A stretch of 64,000 bases of DNA from Hexactinellida sp. DTS-2022 (taxonomy: Eukaryota; Porifera; Hexactinellida): assembly GCA_028753945.1 (NCBI GenBank), contig JAPNXP010000008.1, positions 3,162,001 to 3,226,000 on the forward strand, given 5' to 3'. Positions within the stretch are counted from its first letter, which is position 1; each line of letters begins with the position of its first letter. The position numbers and the translations under genes were made by a program. Under the pieces are notes generated by a model. It was not told the origin of the DNA. It saw only the letters and a list, made by a program, of their open reading frames with translations, and made no database searches. Below, one piece after another: positions 47,940-58,512 of this stretch.

Positions 47940-48129
47940 AATATTTCTAAAAAATGTCAATAACAGGTATAAATTATTGTACTCCGCCAATGATGCATAC
48001 ATATACGAATAATTCCGCATGCGGATTTACTTATTCCGCATGCGGATTTACTTATACCGCATGCGGATTCACTTATTCCGCATGCGGATTCACTTATTCC
48101 GCATGCGGATTGACATTTTTAATAGCTCA

Positions 48130-49017
48130 TATTTTTTGCATCTTTACCACAACTCAATCTTTTAAATAATGCGAGTGTCATCTATTGCGATGCTACTTTC
48201 AAAGTTCGACAACCATTTTGTCAACTGTTCAGTTTACATTCTTTTCTGGCTGATGATAATGGTTACAAAGTCAAGCAGGTTCCTCTTGCCTTTATCATGA
48301 TGTCACGTCGCCGCAAACGAGACTATAAGGCCATCTTCCAGCATATTAAGGAAATAATACCAAGCATAAACCTATTCAGGCTCATCACTGATTTTGAAGC
48401 AGCCATCTGGAACGGAGCAAGAGAAGCTTTCTCAAACATTATCATTAGTGGGTGTAATTTCCATTGGGGACAAGCTCTATGGAGAAAAGTTCAGGAACTG
48501 GGACTTGCAGTTTCATATCGTACAGTAGGATCCGTTAATGAATATATTAAATTACTATTTGCCCTACCCTTTATTCCTGAAGAACATATTCTACCTTCCT
48601 TCATTGAAATCGCAGCATGTGCATTGTGCAACGCCTGACATTCAACCTCTGATTGAATACATGGATCGTACATGGATGACTGGTGCAATGTGGTCTCCTG
48701 CGGATTGGTGCGTTTTCAAAAGAGCTATCCGCACTAATAACGACGTTGAGGGATGGTACAATAGATTAAATACAAGGGCCCAGCAGTGCAATATTTCTTT
48801 TTATATACTTATATCTTTGCTTCATTCAGAAGTTGTTCTCATACCTATCCAGCAAAAACTGGTCCACGAAGACAAACTCATAAAATATCAGAAAAAGGAA
48901 ACACTAACATTCCAAGGGAAGTTATTACAACTGTGGCGCGATTATAGGAAAGTTAACATAACAACAAGTCAGCTATTGAAAAGCGTATCGCAAATAACAG
49001 CCCCAGCAACAAGTTAA
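48130..49017 (+). pseudogene. MULE transposase fragment
   Basis: Plus-strand remains of a Mutator-like (MULE domain) transposase. The first frame gives QPFCQLFSLHSFLADDNG and MMSRRRKRDYKAIFQHI, followed by LITDFEAAIWNGA and GCNFHWGQALWRKVQELGL, the usual MULE spacing of the second catalytic Asp (ITDFE) and the GC.FH.. block. Near 48600 the frame shifts, and the C-terminal part continues as DRTWMTGAMWSPADW and NDVEGWYNRLNTRA up to a stop at 49017. The N-terminal part is missing at the KDZ transposon boundary. No terminal repeats of its own were found. Confidence 0.65.
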
Positions 49018-50390
49018 TTATTTTCAGATAACAGTCCCAGAAAAACAACTTTACGTTTGATTCTATTATTTTATTTTATTATTATTAATTATACTTTTCA
49101 CTTAACCAATAAATTAAGGAATAAATATTTGTTTGAACTGAATTAATTAGCTCTAAAACCTAGTTCTGGGCCGTGTGCTCCCAGGTCGAGTTTTCCTATA
49201 AGCCGAGTTCTCCTGGGCCGAATTTCCTATAGCCCGAGTTCTCCTGGTACCGATTGAAAAAACTGTATGGTTTCCAAATGTAATTTTTGGCATATAGGGT
49301 TAACTTTTGGCCCGCCAACAAGTTGAGGTTTCTACTCAAAATATATCACACCTGAACAAGTTATGACATCATTGTCACAGTCAGGGGCGGCGCCAAGGGG
49401 GCTCCACATTTTCTATAATTTGTGACATTATTTAAAATTATGTCAGTGAATACATTGGTAGAGGTTAATGAATAAGTTTAATAAGTGAAATAATTTATAC
49501 GCGTACAGGAAAAAAGGAAAAAGGAAAAATTACTCGACAAGTGAATATTAAATTACAGCTGTACCGACAGCATCTTCTTCAGGAGGCACTATCAATTAAC
49601 CAACTACCAAAATATAGTGACTCCAAAGGGGCATGATGTCGGCACAGCTATAATTTTAGATTTGTTAATAATGATATGGGTAGTAAGTTACCCAATACAA
49701 TTAGTGAGTATACCTTGAAGAAAGCACCAACAAATATTATTCCCTGGAATATGAGAATCATGTTCCCACACAATATTCACACGTATACACTACAGGCAAG
49801 GGCGTAGCCAGGCCAAAATCTAGGGGGGGGGGCAAATGTACAACCAGCGAGCGTAGCGTGCGACTTAAAGGGGGTCTGGGAGTGAAAATGGCTGAGCTAG
49901 GGGGGGGGCAACTGCCCCCCCCCTGACCCCCCTCCCTACGCCCATGACTACAGGGGCGGCGGAAGCAGTCAGGCCATGGCCTGAACAGTGAACACTCTTA
50001 CGTCACTAGTTAGACCGGTCAATCCATGGCCTGACCACTTTTATAACTGCTTCCGCCGGCCCGCACTAAGCCACCAAAAGTATTTGAACAGGAATTTTAT
50101 TCCAGCCACAATATACTTCATATAATGTATTAACGGCTGCTTAAGCCATCACTGGTTTGTTAAACCGGCTGTTGTTTATTCTTTAGACACAAAAATAGAG
50201 GTAGTGGCTTAATTTGCCACCGTCAAAATTTCATTTTGTCGTGTTAGACACCCCTCCTCCCTATGTCACACTTTTTTACGAATTTGAAATACAATAAGGA
50301 TGGTCTTTCACACCCTTAACCAATAACATTGGTTTAAAAAGCTTTGAAGGGGACTGAAATTGTGTCCGTACTAACGAGATCTGTCACGGA
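49018..50390. other. Repeat-rich spacer
   Basis: Holds GGCCGAGTT.TCCTAT repeats near 49190-49250, a GCTGTACCGACAGCA hairpin at 49545-49663, two hAT-type MITEs (49797-49946 and about 49951-50064) and a worn pogo-like fragment near 50330. No gene seen. Confidence 0.5.
49797..49946. mobile_element. hAT-type MITE
   Basis: Ends CAAGGGCGTAGCCAGG / CATGGGCGTAGGGAGG; 8-bp duplication ACTACAGG (49789-49796, 49947-49954). Confidence 0.8.
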
Positions 50391-50703
50391 AATTTTGGTC
50401 CCCTTGGAAAATTGGTCCCTCTGAGGTTTGTGTTTATTTAGTTACCGTATTTACTAGAATAGTAGCCTAGGCGATTCTTCGCCATATTGGAACCAAAGAT
50501 TTTTATGAATAAGCCTGTACTGGAAAATTGGGCCCGAAATATTGGTCCTAGGAGCATTTTTCCATGAAACATTGGTCCCCCGGACCAATATTCCGGGGAA
50601 AATTGGTCCTTTGTTCGGACCAAAAATTTCAGGCTATGTCCATTTTCCATGGAATATTGGTCCCCCAGACCAATTTTTTCGGGGACCAATTTTCCAGTGA
50701 CAG
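50391..50703. mobile_element. MITE with CTGTCACGGAAATTTTGG end, better copy
   Basis: Ends CTGTCACGGAAATTTTGG and CTGTCACTGGAAAATTGG; the interior repeats ATTGGTCCC many times. Ends 24 bp before the BORCS8 start codon. Confidence 0.65.
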
Positions 50704-50727
50704 ATCTACTGATTATCTATTGCAGCG

Positions 50728-51099
50728 ATGAGTACAGCTAGACTAAGCACTGCTAGCTCCCAACGAGCAGTGCGTATAACTAACAGTCTATCTGAGATAT
50801 ACCAGTACAGTGCATTCCAGCCTAGCCTGGGACTGTACCACGTACAGGACCACATGCGTAGGAGCGTAGCAGAGCTAGTTAGCAAGGGAGAGGAGCTAGC
50901 TGAGAGAAACAGGGAGTTAAAGGGAGTTGTGTTCGACTGCCAGTACACAGTAGAGGAGCTAGATAGAATGCCAGTGGCTTCTAGCACGCTAAGCAAGGTT
51001 AATTTGCTGCTTATAAAAGCTATCGACACTAAGAGACAGCTTGATGAAGCTAGGATTCTTAGCAGAGCATCTCAATATGGGGCTACGGGCATAAACTGA
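50728..51099 (+). CDS. BORCS8: BORC complex subunit 8 (BORCS8/MEF2BNB)
   Basis: Single-exon gene of 123 residues from ATG 50728. The family is recognised from SLSEIYQYSAFQPSLGLYHVQDHMRRSVAEL (positions about 20-50), matching the conserved EPSVALYRLQEHVRRSLPEL core of vertebrate BORCS8, followed by a helical region (about 55-105) with VEELDRM and LLIKAID. Human BORCS8 is, as I recall, 119 residues, so the length is full. BORCS8 is a subunit of BORC, the lysosome-associated complex that recruits ARL8 and kinesin to move lysosomes. A MITE (50391-50703) ends 24 bp before the start codon, so the promoter or 5' UTR may lie in that repeat. Confidence 0.85.
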   Translation: MSTARLSTASSQRAVRITNSLSEIYQYSAFQPSLGLYHVQDHMRRSVAELVSKGEELAERNRELKGVVFDCQYTVEELDRMPVASSTLSKVNLLLIKAIDTKRQLDEARILSRASQYGATGIN

Positions 51100-52714
51100 C
51101 AAATGGGATATTTGTGATTGTGTACATTCAGTCAACTCCGATTAATGGGTCAAACTCTTAAGCGGAGAACACAATTAATGGAAATATGCTATTTGGGGGA
51201 ATAACTATATATTATACGAGCACTTCGGTCTCGGTCGCTTTGCGATTGATCGTTGCTACGCACCCAGGAATGGTAAAAAATGATTTTACAATTTAAAATG
51301 GTGAAACCTATTTAAATCGTAGTTATTTCGACGTAATGTTACAAAGTATATTCACTGCGAAATTCGCAATTGAATACCTGTTATACAATTTGAGTTACAT
51401 TCCAATTAATTATTTTTAAATTTCCCGAAAAAAGCTTGAAAATAGCCAATTCTTGATTTATATATTCATTGCATAGTTATACTCTTGGTTTGTCAAATAC
51501 TGTAATTATTTGTGCTTCCCAGGGATTCCCTGGACATCCATTTTCTTAAAAAGAATTTATAACAGCAACTAATGAATGGCCACATAAATATGTTTCTTAA
51601 AATATGCATGTCTCAATTAAGACTAAGCGAGCGAAATTTTAAGCGTTCAAGCCCTAGAAAAGAGTCCAAGAAAATGTTCATAATACAAGAACCTGACTAC
51701 TATTCATATGGAAATGAACTGATAACCAAGTGCACATTAAAGTTGGCATACAGTATTTTACCATGTAGTATGTTTTCTCAAGATAAATCCTTGCATAATT
51801 GCTAAGAATCCTTGAACATTGGCACATTTCCTTCCTTGGACACATTTCTAAATGGCTCGAAACAGAACCGGATTTATAATTGAGATAGATACCAAGTTCT
51901 AAATGTTATGATAGGTAAACAAGTATGCTGAACACGAATTTCGCATTTATACATTAATAATATGGATATTTATTGTTGTTGTTTACAAAAATCTAAAATT
52001 ACACCTGTGCTGACAGCATGTTCCTTGGAGACACTATCTTTTGGTGGTTGGTGGATTGATAGTTCCTCCAAAAGAACATGTCGGCACAGGTGTAAATCTA
52101 TGATTTTTATTGTGCCGACTATAATATAGTATAGTGCCCAGTTCTAATCTCCCTTCGTTTATTATTTTATATTTTTTAACTAATTACCTTCCTCATCCAT
52201 AGCTAAAGCACTAACAATTATCTTCATTATTTCTGTTGAATGACAGACCAGTAGAGTAGGATAAGACATTATCCGATATTTTTCACATCAGATCTCATTG
52301 GACCGAGTCTATCATGGGATATATCCTGCGCAGCAATCCAGTATGCCTTTCCAAACACTTATCCAGCCATAAAAATAGAATCTACTCAAACTTTGGTAAA
52401 CAATTATTGGTATATAATTGAGTTCATTGTGTTGGAAATTGTGTGACTCTCAACTTTTGTCGCTCTCAGCTGATTCTGCTTGACGATCTCTCCACTCTGC
52501 CACATCCAATTCGAGGTTTTCACATAGCACTGGAAATAATGTTTGAATCGGACAGTATTCCTTCGCCATTAACTGTTCTCCTGAATCCGTTCCAGCTCGC
52601 TCGCTAATCTCAGTTCACATTGGTAACCTAATAAATTATTTAAGTTTTTATTCATAGTAATTATATACTGTATGTCAGTGTATGAATATTAACTAATGTT
52701 AGGATATAAATATA
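51100..52714. other. Spacer with repeat fragments
   Basis: Contains a GAGCACTTCGGTCTCGG end (51219-51245), a piece of the ~140-bp tandem family (about 51885-51990), a GTGCTGACAGCATGTTCC hairpin (51994-52108) and a single degenerate minisatellite unit (52109-52150). The rest is unrecognised. Confidence 0.5.
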
Positions 52715-52867
52715 CAGTATAACCTCGTTAGTACGAACACCAGGGAACCGTCGAAATGCGTTCGCCTTATCCGGAATCCGTATTGACCAATGTCATTTGT
52801 ATTGAAAAGGCTTTAAAAGGGACTGAAATAGTGTTCGTATTATGTTCATACTAACGAGGTTCTACTG
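52715..52867. mobile_element. pogo-like MITE (CAGTAGAA family), second copy
   Basis: Ends CAGTATAACCTCGTTAGTAC and CAGTAGAACCTCGTTAGTAT, TA on both sides; interior TTCGCCTTATCCGGAA shared with the 15475 copy. Confidence 0.7.
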
Positions 52868-53033
52868 TAGATTGTTGACCATTTTTAACAAATCTATTTA
52901 AATGACTTGTTCCAATTCTTAGGGAACCAGGAATTCATTCCATTTATAGAATAGGGAACGGTAGGTGGAGCATGGACGCTCTTACTTAGTTGTTAATAAT
53001 CTAGGATTTGGGAAGGGTCGACAATATTCAATA

Positions 53034-53749
53034 TAGAGATGCACCGGATCCACTTTTTACATCCGGCCGCCCCGGATCCGCTTTAAACGTAAATACCGAA
53101 ATATAGAAAAGGTAACAATTAATACATGGTATATAGATACGCATTACAATATACGTTTGTCAGTACATATAAGGAATAATTTATTAAGGAACCCTCACAA
53201 TTATATTTTCTTTACTTGAAACTGACTCTCAATATTCCTTAATTTTGTTAAGGTTTATCAAAAATATATTTTCCCTCTTTAGTACCTTTAATGTTTAGAT
53301 ATGTATGTACAGTACGTAGCATCGTGACAGCTAGATGCGTAGCAAGTGGGAAATTGGGTAAGGGTGGGAAATAAATGATTCCATATTTATATTTCCCCGG
53401 AGAGGACGATAGCTAAATGCCATTGGTGGACAAGTTTATCCCGTGTTCAGTCCTAAAATTATTTGTACCATGCAGTTATTCAATTCGATGTGTTTCGAAT
53501 TTAGATTTTCTGAATTAGCCTGGAAACTTCCTTAATTTTTGAGAAATCTCGGCCTGGAGTTCCCTTTTCCCTATCCTTCTAAAAAATGTGTTGTATAAGT
53601 ATACGTTCACGGCCCGAAATACGGGTCATTAACATTATTTCTTTATTCAATGAAATAAATTGCTAATTGAGTATATTTATTTATTTAATGATTGGATAAA
53701 TCCGGATCCACCTAATCTAGAAAATCCGGCCGGATCCAGTGCACCCCTA
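53034..53749. mobile_element. hAT-type element, 716 bp
   Basis: Ends TAGAGATGCACCGGATCC / TAGGGGTGCACTGGATCC; 8-bp duplication ATTCAATA (53026-53033, 53750-53757). No coding capacity recognised. Confidence 0.8.
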
Positions 53750-53757
53750 ATTCAATA

Positions 53758-54573
53758 CTTAACTAATTGAGGTATTTAATTGGGAAAATACCTTGAGGAT
53801 AAGTGTGAGGCCCTTGAATACAATTTCTAATGAGCATTTAAAAAATATATATTAATAAATTGAACTAGCCCCAAATCAGAGGCGGCGCGAGGGTGGGGCC
53901 TGTGCCCCAGTTTATTCATATAAATGTGCCCCACTTCATTTATATAAGTGTGCCCTACTTCATTAATATAAGTGTGCCCCAGTTTATTAATAGTATCCTA
54001 TTCCCCACCTGTTACGCATTGTAACCCGATCCACCAGTGGCGGTTGGCTTGCGTAGCCACTACCCCAAATTTACATATCTGCGACTAACACTAATTTACG
54101 GAAAGTTATCTAATTCTCAGTGGCGGAGACATGGTTTGAAGCTGGCTACGCTCCTATTAAATTTTATTCCAGGAACATTAGTTCTGAATTTACTTACTAA
54201 AGCTGAGTCTAGGCGATTTTGGGGCCGTGCCCCTTTTCGATAATATTTCCCGGCCCGTCAATTTCTTGAATAGCTATAATTTTTGGCTTAGTGAATAATC
54301 CAATAAATTTTTATTTATTGGCAATCAAATCATTATAAATGATCTGTTCTGTAATTATTCTGTAAATATGGAATATTATTTTGTAGCATCATGTTGTGTG
54401 ACACTTCTGTCAAAGCACTCGTTGTAATATTACAATTTACTTGCTAGGTGATTTGGATAATCACTTTTATAATACAAATTATCATACTCCTCTATAAATC
54501 TTATGATTCTGCATTTTGTTATAAGGCGAATATATTATAATATTTTACATTGACTTGTTTATTAATTAAGAAA
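53758..54573. other. Spacer upstream of the LigB-type gene
   Basis: Worn repeat near 53878-54040 with TGTGCCCCA.TT.ATTAATATAAG units; the last 300 bp before the gene are AT-rich and presumably hold its promoter. Confidence 0.4.
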
Positions 54574-55593
54574 ATGTCTAGTGTGAACTACTTGATTCTC
54601 CCTCATGGGGCTATGGTGTTTGATGGAATGCCAAACAGTCATGTAAACGAAGCTACAACAAAGAGGAAAGAGAAAATGTCACAACAACTACATTCCGATT
54701 GTAGCATTTTATTTAGTGCGTGCATTAGAGCTGTTAAAATCATCGCTGATACGAAACCAGATTTAATATTTCTAAATACTCCACATGGCATATCTCTTTC
54801 TGATGCATTCGGAGTGTATCTCAATGATCATGCTAAAGGCAATGCAGAGTGGAACGGGACCTGGGGAGAATTCGGGGTGGATATTAAACTGGACCACGAC
54901 ATTGCTAAAATGCTGATAGAGCACCTGAAAAGAGACGGTATCCCGTCGGAGGGGATTTCAGCTTTCAGTCGTACAGAAATGCCGCTACGATGGGGCGAGG
55001 CTATTCCCTTATGGTTTCTGAAGGAAGCTACCAATGCTGGAGTTAAAGTTGTTATCTTCACTAACCCAACCAATCTAGTGAAGGGATTAGCTCCTGTATC
55101 AGAAAGGGTAAAAATAGGGCTGTCGATTGGTGAATTCATTAGGGGTCTGTCTCGAAGAGTGCTTTATGTCGTGAGTGGAGATCTAGCCCACACTCACCAG
55201 ACAGATTGTCAACTCCCACTCTATCTTCCTGATCCTAGGTGGGAAATTCCTATACCTAAAGACGAGCGGATTCCCCTATACTTCGATATTGCTGTAGAAA
55301 ACTGGATAAAAGCTATTCCTTACAATAAGAGTCCACAAACTGAACCTATCAAGAGTACAGAGTCTGTTAGCAATTGGAGCTTGCATGAGATGGAAGATGC
55401 TGAAAGTTGGCTTGTAAGGGCTACAGAATTGAAAGAATTGGCGCTATCCTGTGGAATTTATGGTTTCGGTATTCTCCATGGAATATTGCGATCTGAAATT
55501 GAATTAGGTTTTAAGTTTAATGTTGATTTTTTGTGTCGACTAGCACCTACATATTATGGGATGATGGTTGCAGCAATTGTTAACATCACTTGA
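54574..55593 (+). CDS. LigB-family (class III extradiol dioxygenase-like) protein
   Basis: Single-exon gene of 339 residues; the frame is open from 54550 but the first ATG is at 54574. Family membership rests on LPHGAMVFDG near the N-terminus, LIFLNTPHGISLSD (about 70-85), RWGEAIPLWFL (about 140) and VVSGDLAHTH (about 205-215). The two early His and the late SGDLAH.H residues correspond to the metal-binding and catalytic histidines of LigB-type extradiol dioxygenases and MEMO proteins. Substrate cannot be inferred; in animals such proteins are rare or non-catalytic. An AATAAA lies 23 bp after the stop (55616-55621). Coding sequence is AT-rich, like its neighbours to the right. Lateral origin is possible but not shown. 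Confidence 0.75.
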   Translation: MSSVNYLILPHGAMVFDGMPNSHVNEATTKRKEKMSQQLHSDCSILFSACIRAVKIIADTKPDLIFLNTPHGISLSDAFGVYLNDHAKGNAEWNGTWGEFGVDIKLDHDIAKMLIEHLKRDGIPSEGISAFSRTEMPLRWGEAIPLWFLKEATNAGVKVVIFTNPTNLVKGLAPVSERVKIGLSIGEFIRGLSRRVLYVVSGDLAHTHQTDCQLPLYLPDPRWEIPIPKDERIPLYFDIAVENWIKAIPYNKSPQTEPIKSTESVSNWSLHEMEDAESWLVRATELKELALSCGIYGFGILHGILRSEIELGFKFNVDFLCRLAPTYYGMMVAAIVNIT

Positions 55594-55799
55594 ATTTATA
55601 TTTTATTTACGTATAAATAAAACATACATTAGTTATTGTATTATAAATTGTATTGAGCTATTCAATACTAACTTCCCATATCTCGATCGATATTCTTGTC
55701 TCTCCTAAACAATCAATTACGTATAATATTTTCAATGAAAATAACAAAAATATTCGTTAATAATTTCACATTTAATTCTCCACACACTTATTTACAAAT

Positions 55800-56250
55800 A
55801 AAATGATGCTACTGGTAGGTCCCACAGCTCACAGCAGCTATGTAGTGCGAGTAGTTTCGTCTCATTACAGAGACTCATCAGGAGGGTAAGCCTAGACCTT
55901 AGCCCGTACGTTCTGTTACCAGCGTACTGCCGGGACCACAACCGTTATCCGGTCTGTCCCGCACTGACCGTATCCGTGCGCCGCCCAGATACTCCTGTGG
56001 ATCACATCACCTCGCTCTGTCTCCTCATGGACAGGTACGATGTGGATCCACCACTCCACTGGCCTAATTCTCTCTAGCCCGAGAGCCCCCGCCAGTGTGA
56101 ACCAGTCGGCCGACTTATCTGGGACTCAGGGCCCTATGCCCGTGAGTCCCGTCGTTCTGATCCAACACTACATAATATCCCTATGAATTGAGGTCGATAA
56201 TAGCGGCTAGTATCCATATAGGCCGTGACTTCATCTCATAATGCTATGAA
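55800..56250 (+). repeat. Ribozyme-bearing dispersed repeat, copy B
   Basis: The same family lies between the LigB-type and ankyrin genes. The tail (CATAATATCCCTATG at 56170, CTTCATCTCATAA to 56241) is on the plus strand while the recognisable hammerhead core is on the minus strand at its left end. The plus-strand stretch before the tail retains only TGAGTCCC from a ribozyme, suggesting two ribozyme copies in opposite orientation, one decayed. Confidence 0.5.
55850..55902 (-). ncRNA. Hammerhead ribozyme, second diverged copy
   Basis: On the minus strand the core CTGATGA (55881-55875) and GAAAC (55858-55854) flank stem II, GTCTC with loop TGTAAT and GAGAC. Relative to the 42344 copy both strands of stem II changed together (GTCCC/GGGAC to GTCTC/GAGAC), which keeps the pairing. 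Stem I is partly lost (TAGGC against CCCTC) and stem III is short and wobbling, so activity is doubtful. The surrounding repeat spans about 55800-56250. Confidence 0.65.
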
Positions 56251-56331
56251 TGACGCCTAGCAAGTTTACTCAAGTATAAGTTTATTGTTGTAATACTTAT
56301 CAATTTAGTGTACTGAGTATTGAGCAAATTA

Positions 56332-58512
56332 ATGACAAATGTACTTTCGGAAGATTATGTCAATAGACGTGTGACACTGAGACAACAGAGTCAAGCAATC
56401 TATCAAACCATTCTAAGTACAAATGGTGATACATTCGATTATTTGCTTACTGAGATGGCTACATACAGTCATCATGAACTGAGAATGGTATTGCAAGGAT
56501 ATTTTCTGAATTTTGAGCATTGTGAGAAATCACCATGGTTGTTATTATTCTCTTCTGAGGAATATTTATCAAAACTTTTAACTGTGATTAATTTATTTGG
56601 ACCTAATCTACCTATATGCACGACGGGTATGAATTCTCTATTTCAGTCCATAAGTCCTATCACCGTCTCAATACAAGCGGGCGTTTCAGTCTTGTCAGCT
56701 GTTCTCATTAAGGTTCCTAATGCAGCTGCTACTGTTAATGCTCAATCAGCAGAGCTGTTGAGAGCTGCGATTGAATTGACATCTAGTGAGGAAATTATTC
56801 CAACATTAGACATTCTCTATCAAAATAACGTTAATTTGAGCGCAAAGAGCTTTATACACAAAGGTGAGACTGCTCTCATATTCGCTACTCGAATTAATCA
56901 ACAGCAGACGGTCACATGGTTAATTGAGCATGGCGTAGATATGAACACCCAAGATGATTATGGATTTACAGCTCTGCATCACGCTACTGCTACTGATTTT
57001 TCCTGTCTAGATCTGCTTGAGGCTGGTGCTGATCCCAACATACAATCCCACACTGGAGTAACAGCATTGTTTCTTGTTAATAATGTGTTTAGTAGTCAAT
57101 TAAAATTCTATAATATTATACCGAAGGGGTTTTATATTAACAAAAAAAGCATGTATTCAGTTGATATCAACATATTGAAACTATTTTCCCGATTTGGATG
57201 TAAGATTCATCTTGCTCGGTCGCAAGATAACCCAAATTTACAGTGCTCTCCAATATGCCTAGGTATATTATCCACCCAACAAAAGATTTTTGCAGAGATT
57301 GATATCTTTGTTCCCGTTCTCTTCAATAATTATGATAATTTTGTTCACATCCCTTTTCGCGGAACTTTAATGACTAATTCCAGTCAAATTTATAAGAATC
57401 GTAGAAAACTCTTGTGCATAACTGTTAAACATGGTTACCCAGTAAGTTCATTGAGATTTCGAACAGCTGATACAGATTATAAAGATTTTTTTGAAGAAAT
57501 TCGGAGTACAATAGACCACCTTTTGAGATACTTTCAACAACCTTATCCTACTTTTCTAATCTATATAGTAGTTAATCAGGTTGAAGTACTAATGTCGAGC
57601 TTGCACAATAATAAGTCAATCTCTCCTAGCCAGTCCTGTTACGATTACATTATCAACAGCGGGTTAGAAATTGGTTATAATTCAAAATATTCAGACAAGT
57701 CTCTATCCCTCTATTTCAAAAGTATCTGTCTGATTTTGCAACTTCTATCCTCTTACCCATCTAAGTTAGATGTTGCTATGTTTAACAAAGTGTGTAGATA
57801 CGTGGAATTGACTGTAATACCTTACTGGTACAACCAAATGCTTGATATGAAGGGTTGTAATGATCCAAATAATTATTTGTGCATTTGTATTGGAGCATGG
57901 ATGAGCTTTTTCTTGTACATTTGGAAACAGTCGTTAGAATCTAATTACGAAGCTTCTTCCCAGATGCTTGAGAAATTTTATAAAAGAATAAGTAGTTTAT
58001 GCAACGAGTTCCAACCTCTCATTTGTATGATGCTATACTCCACATCATATTACTATACCTCTAATAACCGTACACAATCTAATGATTATCAAACTTATAA
58101 TCCTGAGCCATACTTAAAAACTATTTCAAGACATCACCCAAACTTTATTGAAGACACAATTCTATTACTAACTAGCCTCGGAGAAGATATAAATAATACC
58201 ACTTTTTATCGCAAACAGACAGCTCTCCTTATCGCAGTGGAGTCGAATGCAAGAGAGAATTTCATACATTTCTTACTCAAACAGGGTGCCTCGCCTTATG
58301 CAGTAGATACTTTGGGTTATTCAATTAAAGAGTACTGTGAAATAGGACTCGTTTCTACAAGTCTTATTCCATTGATTGATAAAATCTACGTACAATCCCT
58401 CCCTCTTCCCCTCCAGTTGATATGTGTTAAATGTCTGTCTTCGCATAGAGTAAATATTGGGAATCTCTTGGAACATAACGCGTTAAGAAGACTATTAATT
58501 GTATTTACGTAA
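56332..58512 (+). CDS. Ankyrin-repeat protein with C-terminal SOCS-box-like segment
   Basis: Single-exon gene of 726 residues; the first ATG in frame is 56332. Ankyrin repeats are clear at about 178-245 (GETALIFAT, VTWLIEHGVDMNTQD, GFTALHHA, LLEAGADPNIQS) and one more at about 628-665 (TALLIAVESN, FIHFLLKQGASPYAVD). The last 40 residues (LPLPLQLICVKCLSSHRV, then a LRRLLIVF end) resemble a SOCS box or FEM1-type tail, the region that recruits Elongin/Cullin ubiquitin ligases. A substrate-receptor role is therefore likely, but FEM1 identity is not established. The middle 350 residues have no domain I recognise. It converges with the PX-BAR gene, 211 bp apart. Confidence 0.75.
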   Translation: MTNVLSEDYVNRRVTLRQQSQAIYQTILSTNGDTFDYLLTEMATYSHHELRMVLQGYFLNFEHCEKSPWLLLFSSEEYLSKLLTVINLFGPNLPICTTGMNSLFQSISPITVSIQAGVSVLSAVLIKVPNAAATVNAQSAELLRAAIELTSSEEIIPTLDILYQNNVNLSAKSFIHKGETALIFATRINQQQTVTWLIEHGVDMNTQDDYGFTALHHATATDFSCLDLLEAGADPNIQSHTGVTALFLVNNVFSSQLKFYNIIPKGFYINKKSMYSVDINILKLFSRFGCKIHLARSQDNPNLQCSPICLGILSTQQKIFAEIDIFVPVLFNNYDNFVHIPFRGTLMTNSSQIYKNRRKLLCITVKHGYPVSSLRFRTADTDYKDFFEEIRSTIDHLLRYFQQPYPTFLIYIVVNQVEVLMSSLHNNKSISPSQSCYDYIINSGLEIGYNSKYSDKSLSLYFKSICLILQLLSSYPSKLDVAMFNKVCRYVELTVIPYWYNQMLDMKGCNDPNNYLCICIGAWMSFFLYIWKQSLESNYEASSQMLEKFYKRISSLCNEFQPLICMMLYSTSYYYTSNNRTQSNDYQTYNPEPYLKTISRHHPNFIEDTILLLTSLGEDINNTTFYRKQTALLIAVESNARENFIHFLLKQGASPYAVDTLGYSIKEYCEIGLVSTSLIPLIDKIYVQSLPLPLQLICVKCLSSHRVNIGNLLEHNALRRLLIVFT

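Larger units (their letters stand above)
42899..48124. mobile_element. Complete KDZ-type DNA transposon with arrayed palindromic inverted ends
   Basis: A 5.2-kb element holding the two convergent genes above. The ends are inverted repeats: TATTAAAAATGTCAATCCGC on the left (from 42899) and its complement on the right (to 48124). Each end carries five copies of the palindrome CCGCATGCGG, spaced by 9-10 nt, at 42916-43012 and 48015-48111. Flanking sequences show no clear 8-bp duplication. The left flank is a minus-strand Mutator-type transposase and the right flank a plus-strand MULE transposase fragment, so the flanks do not form one interrupted gene. The tandem palindromes are the likely transposase binding sites (inference). 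Confidence 0.8.
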
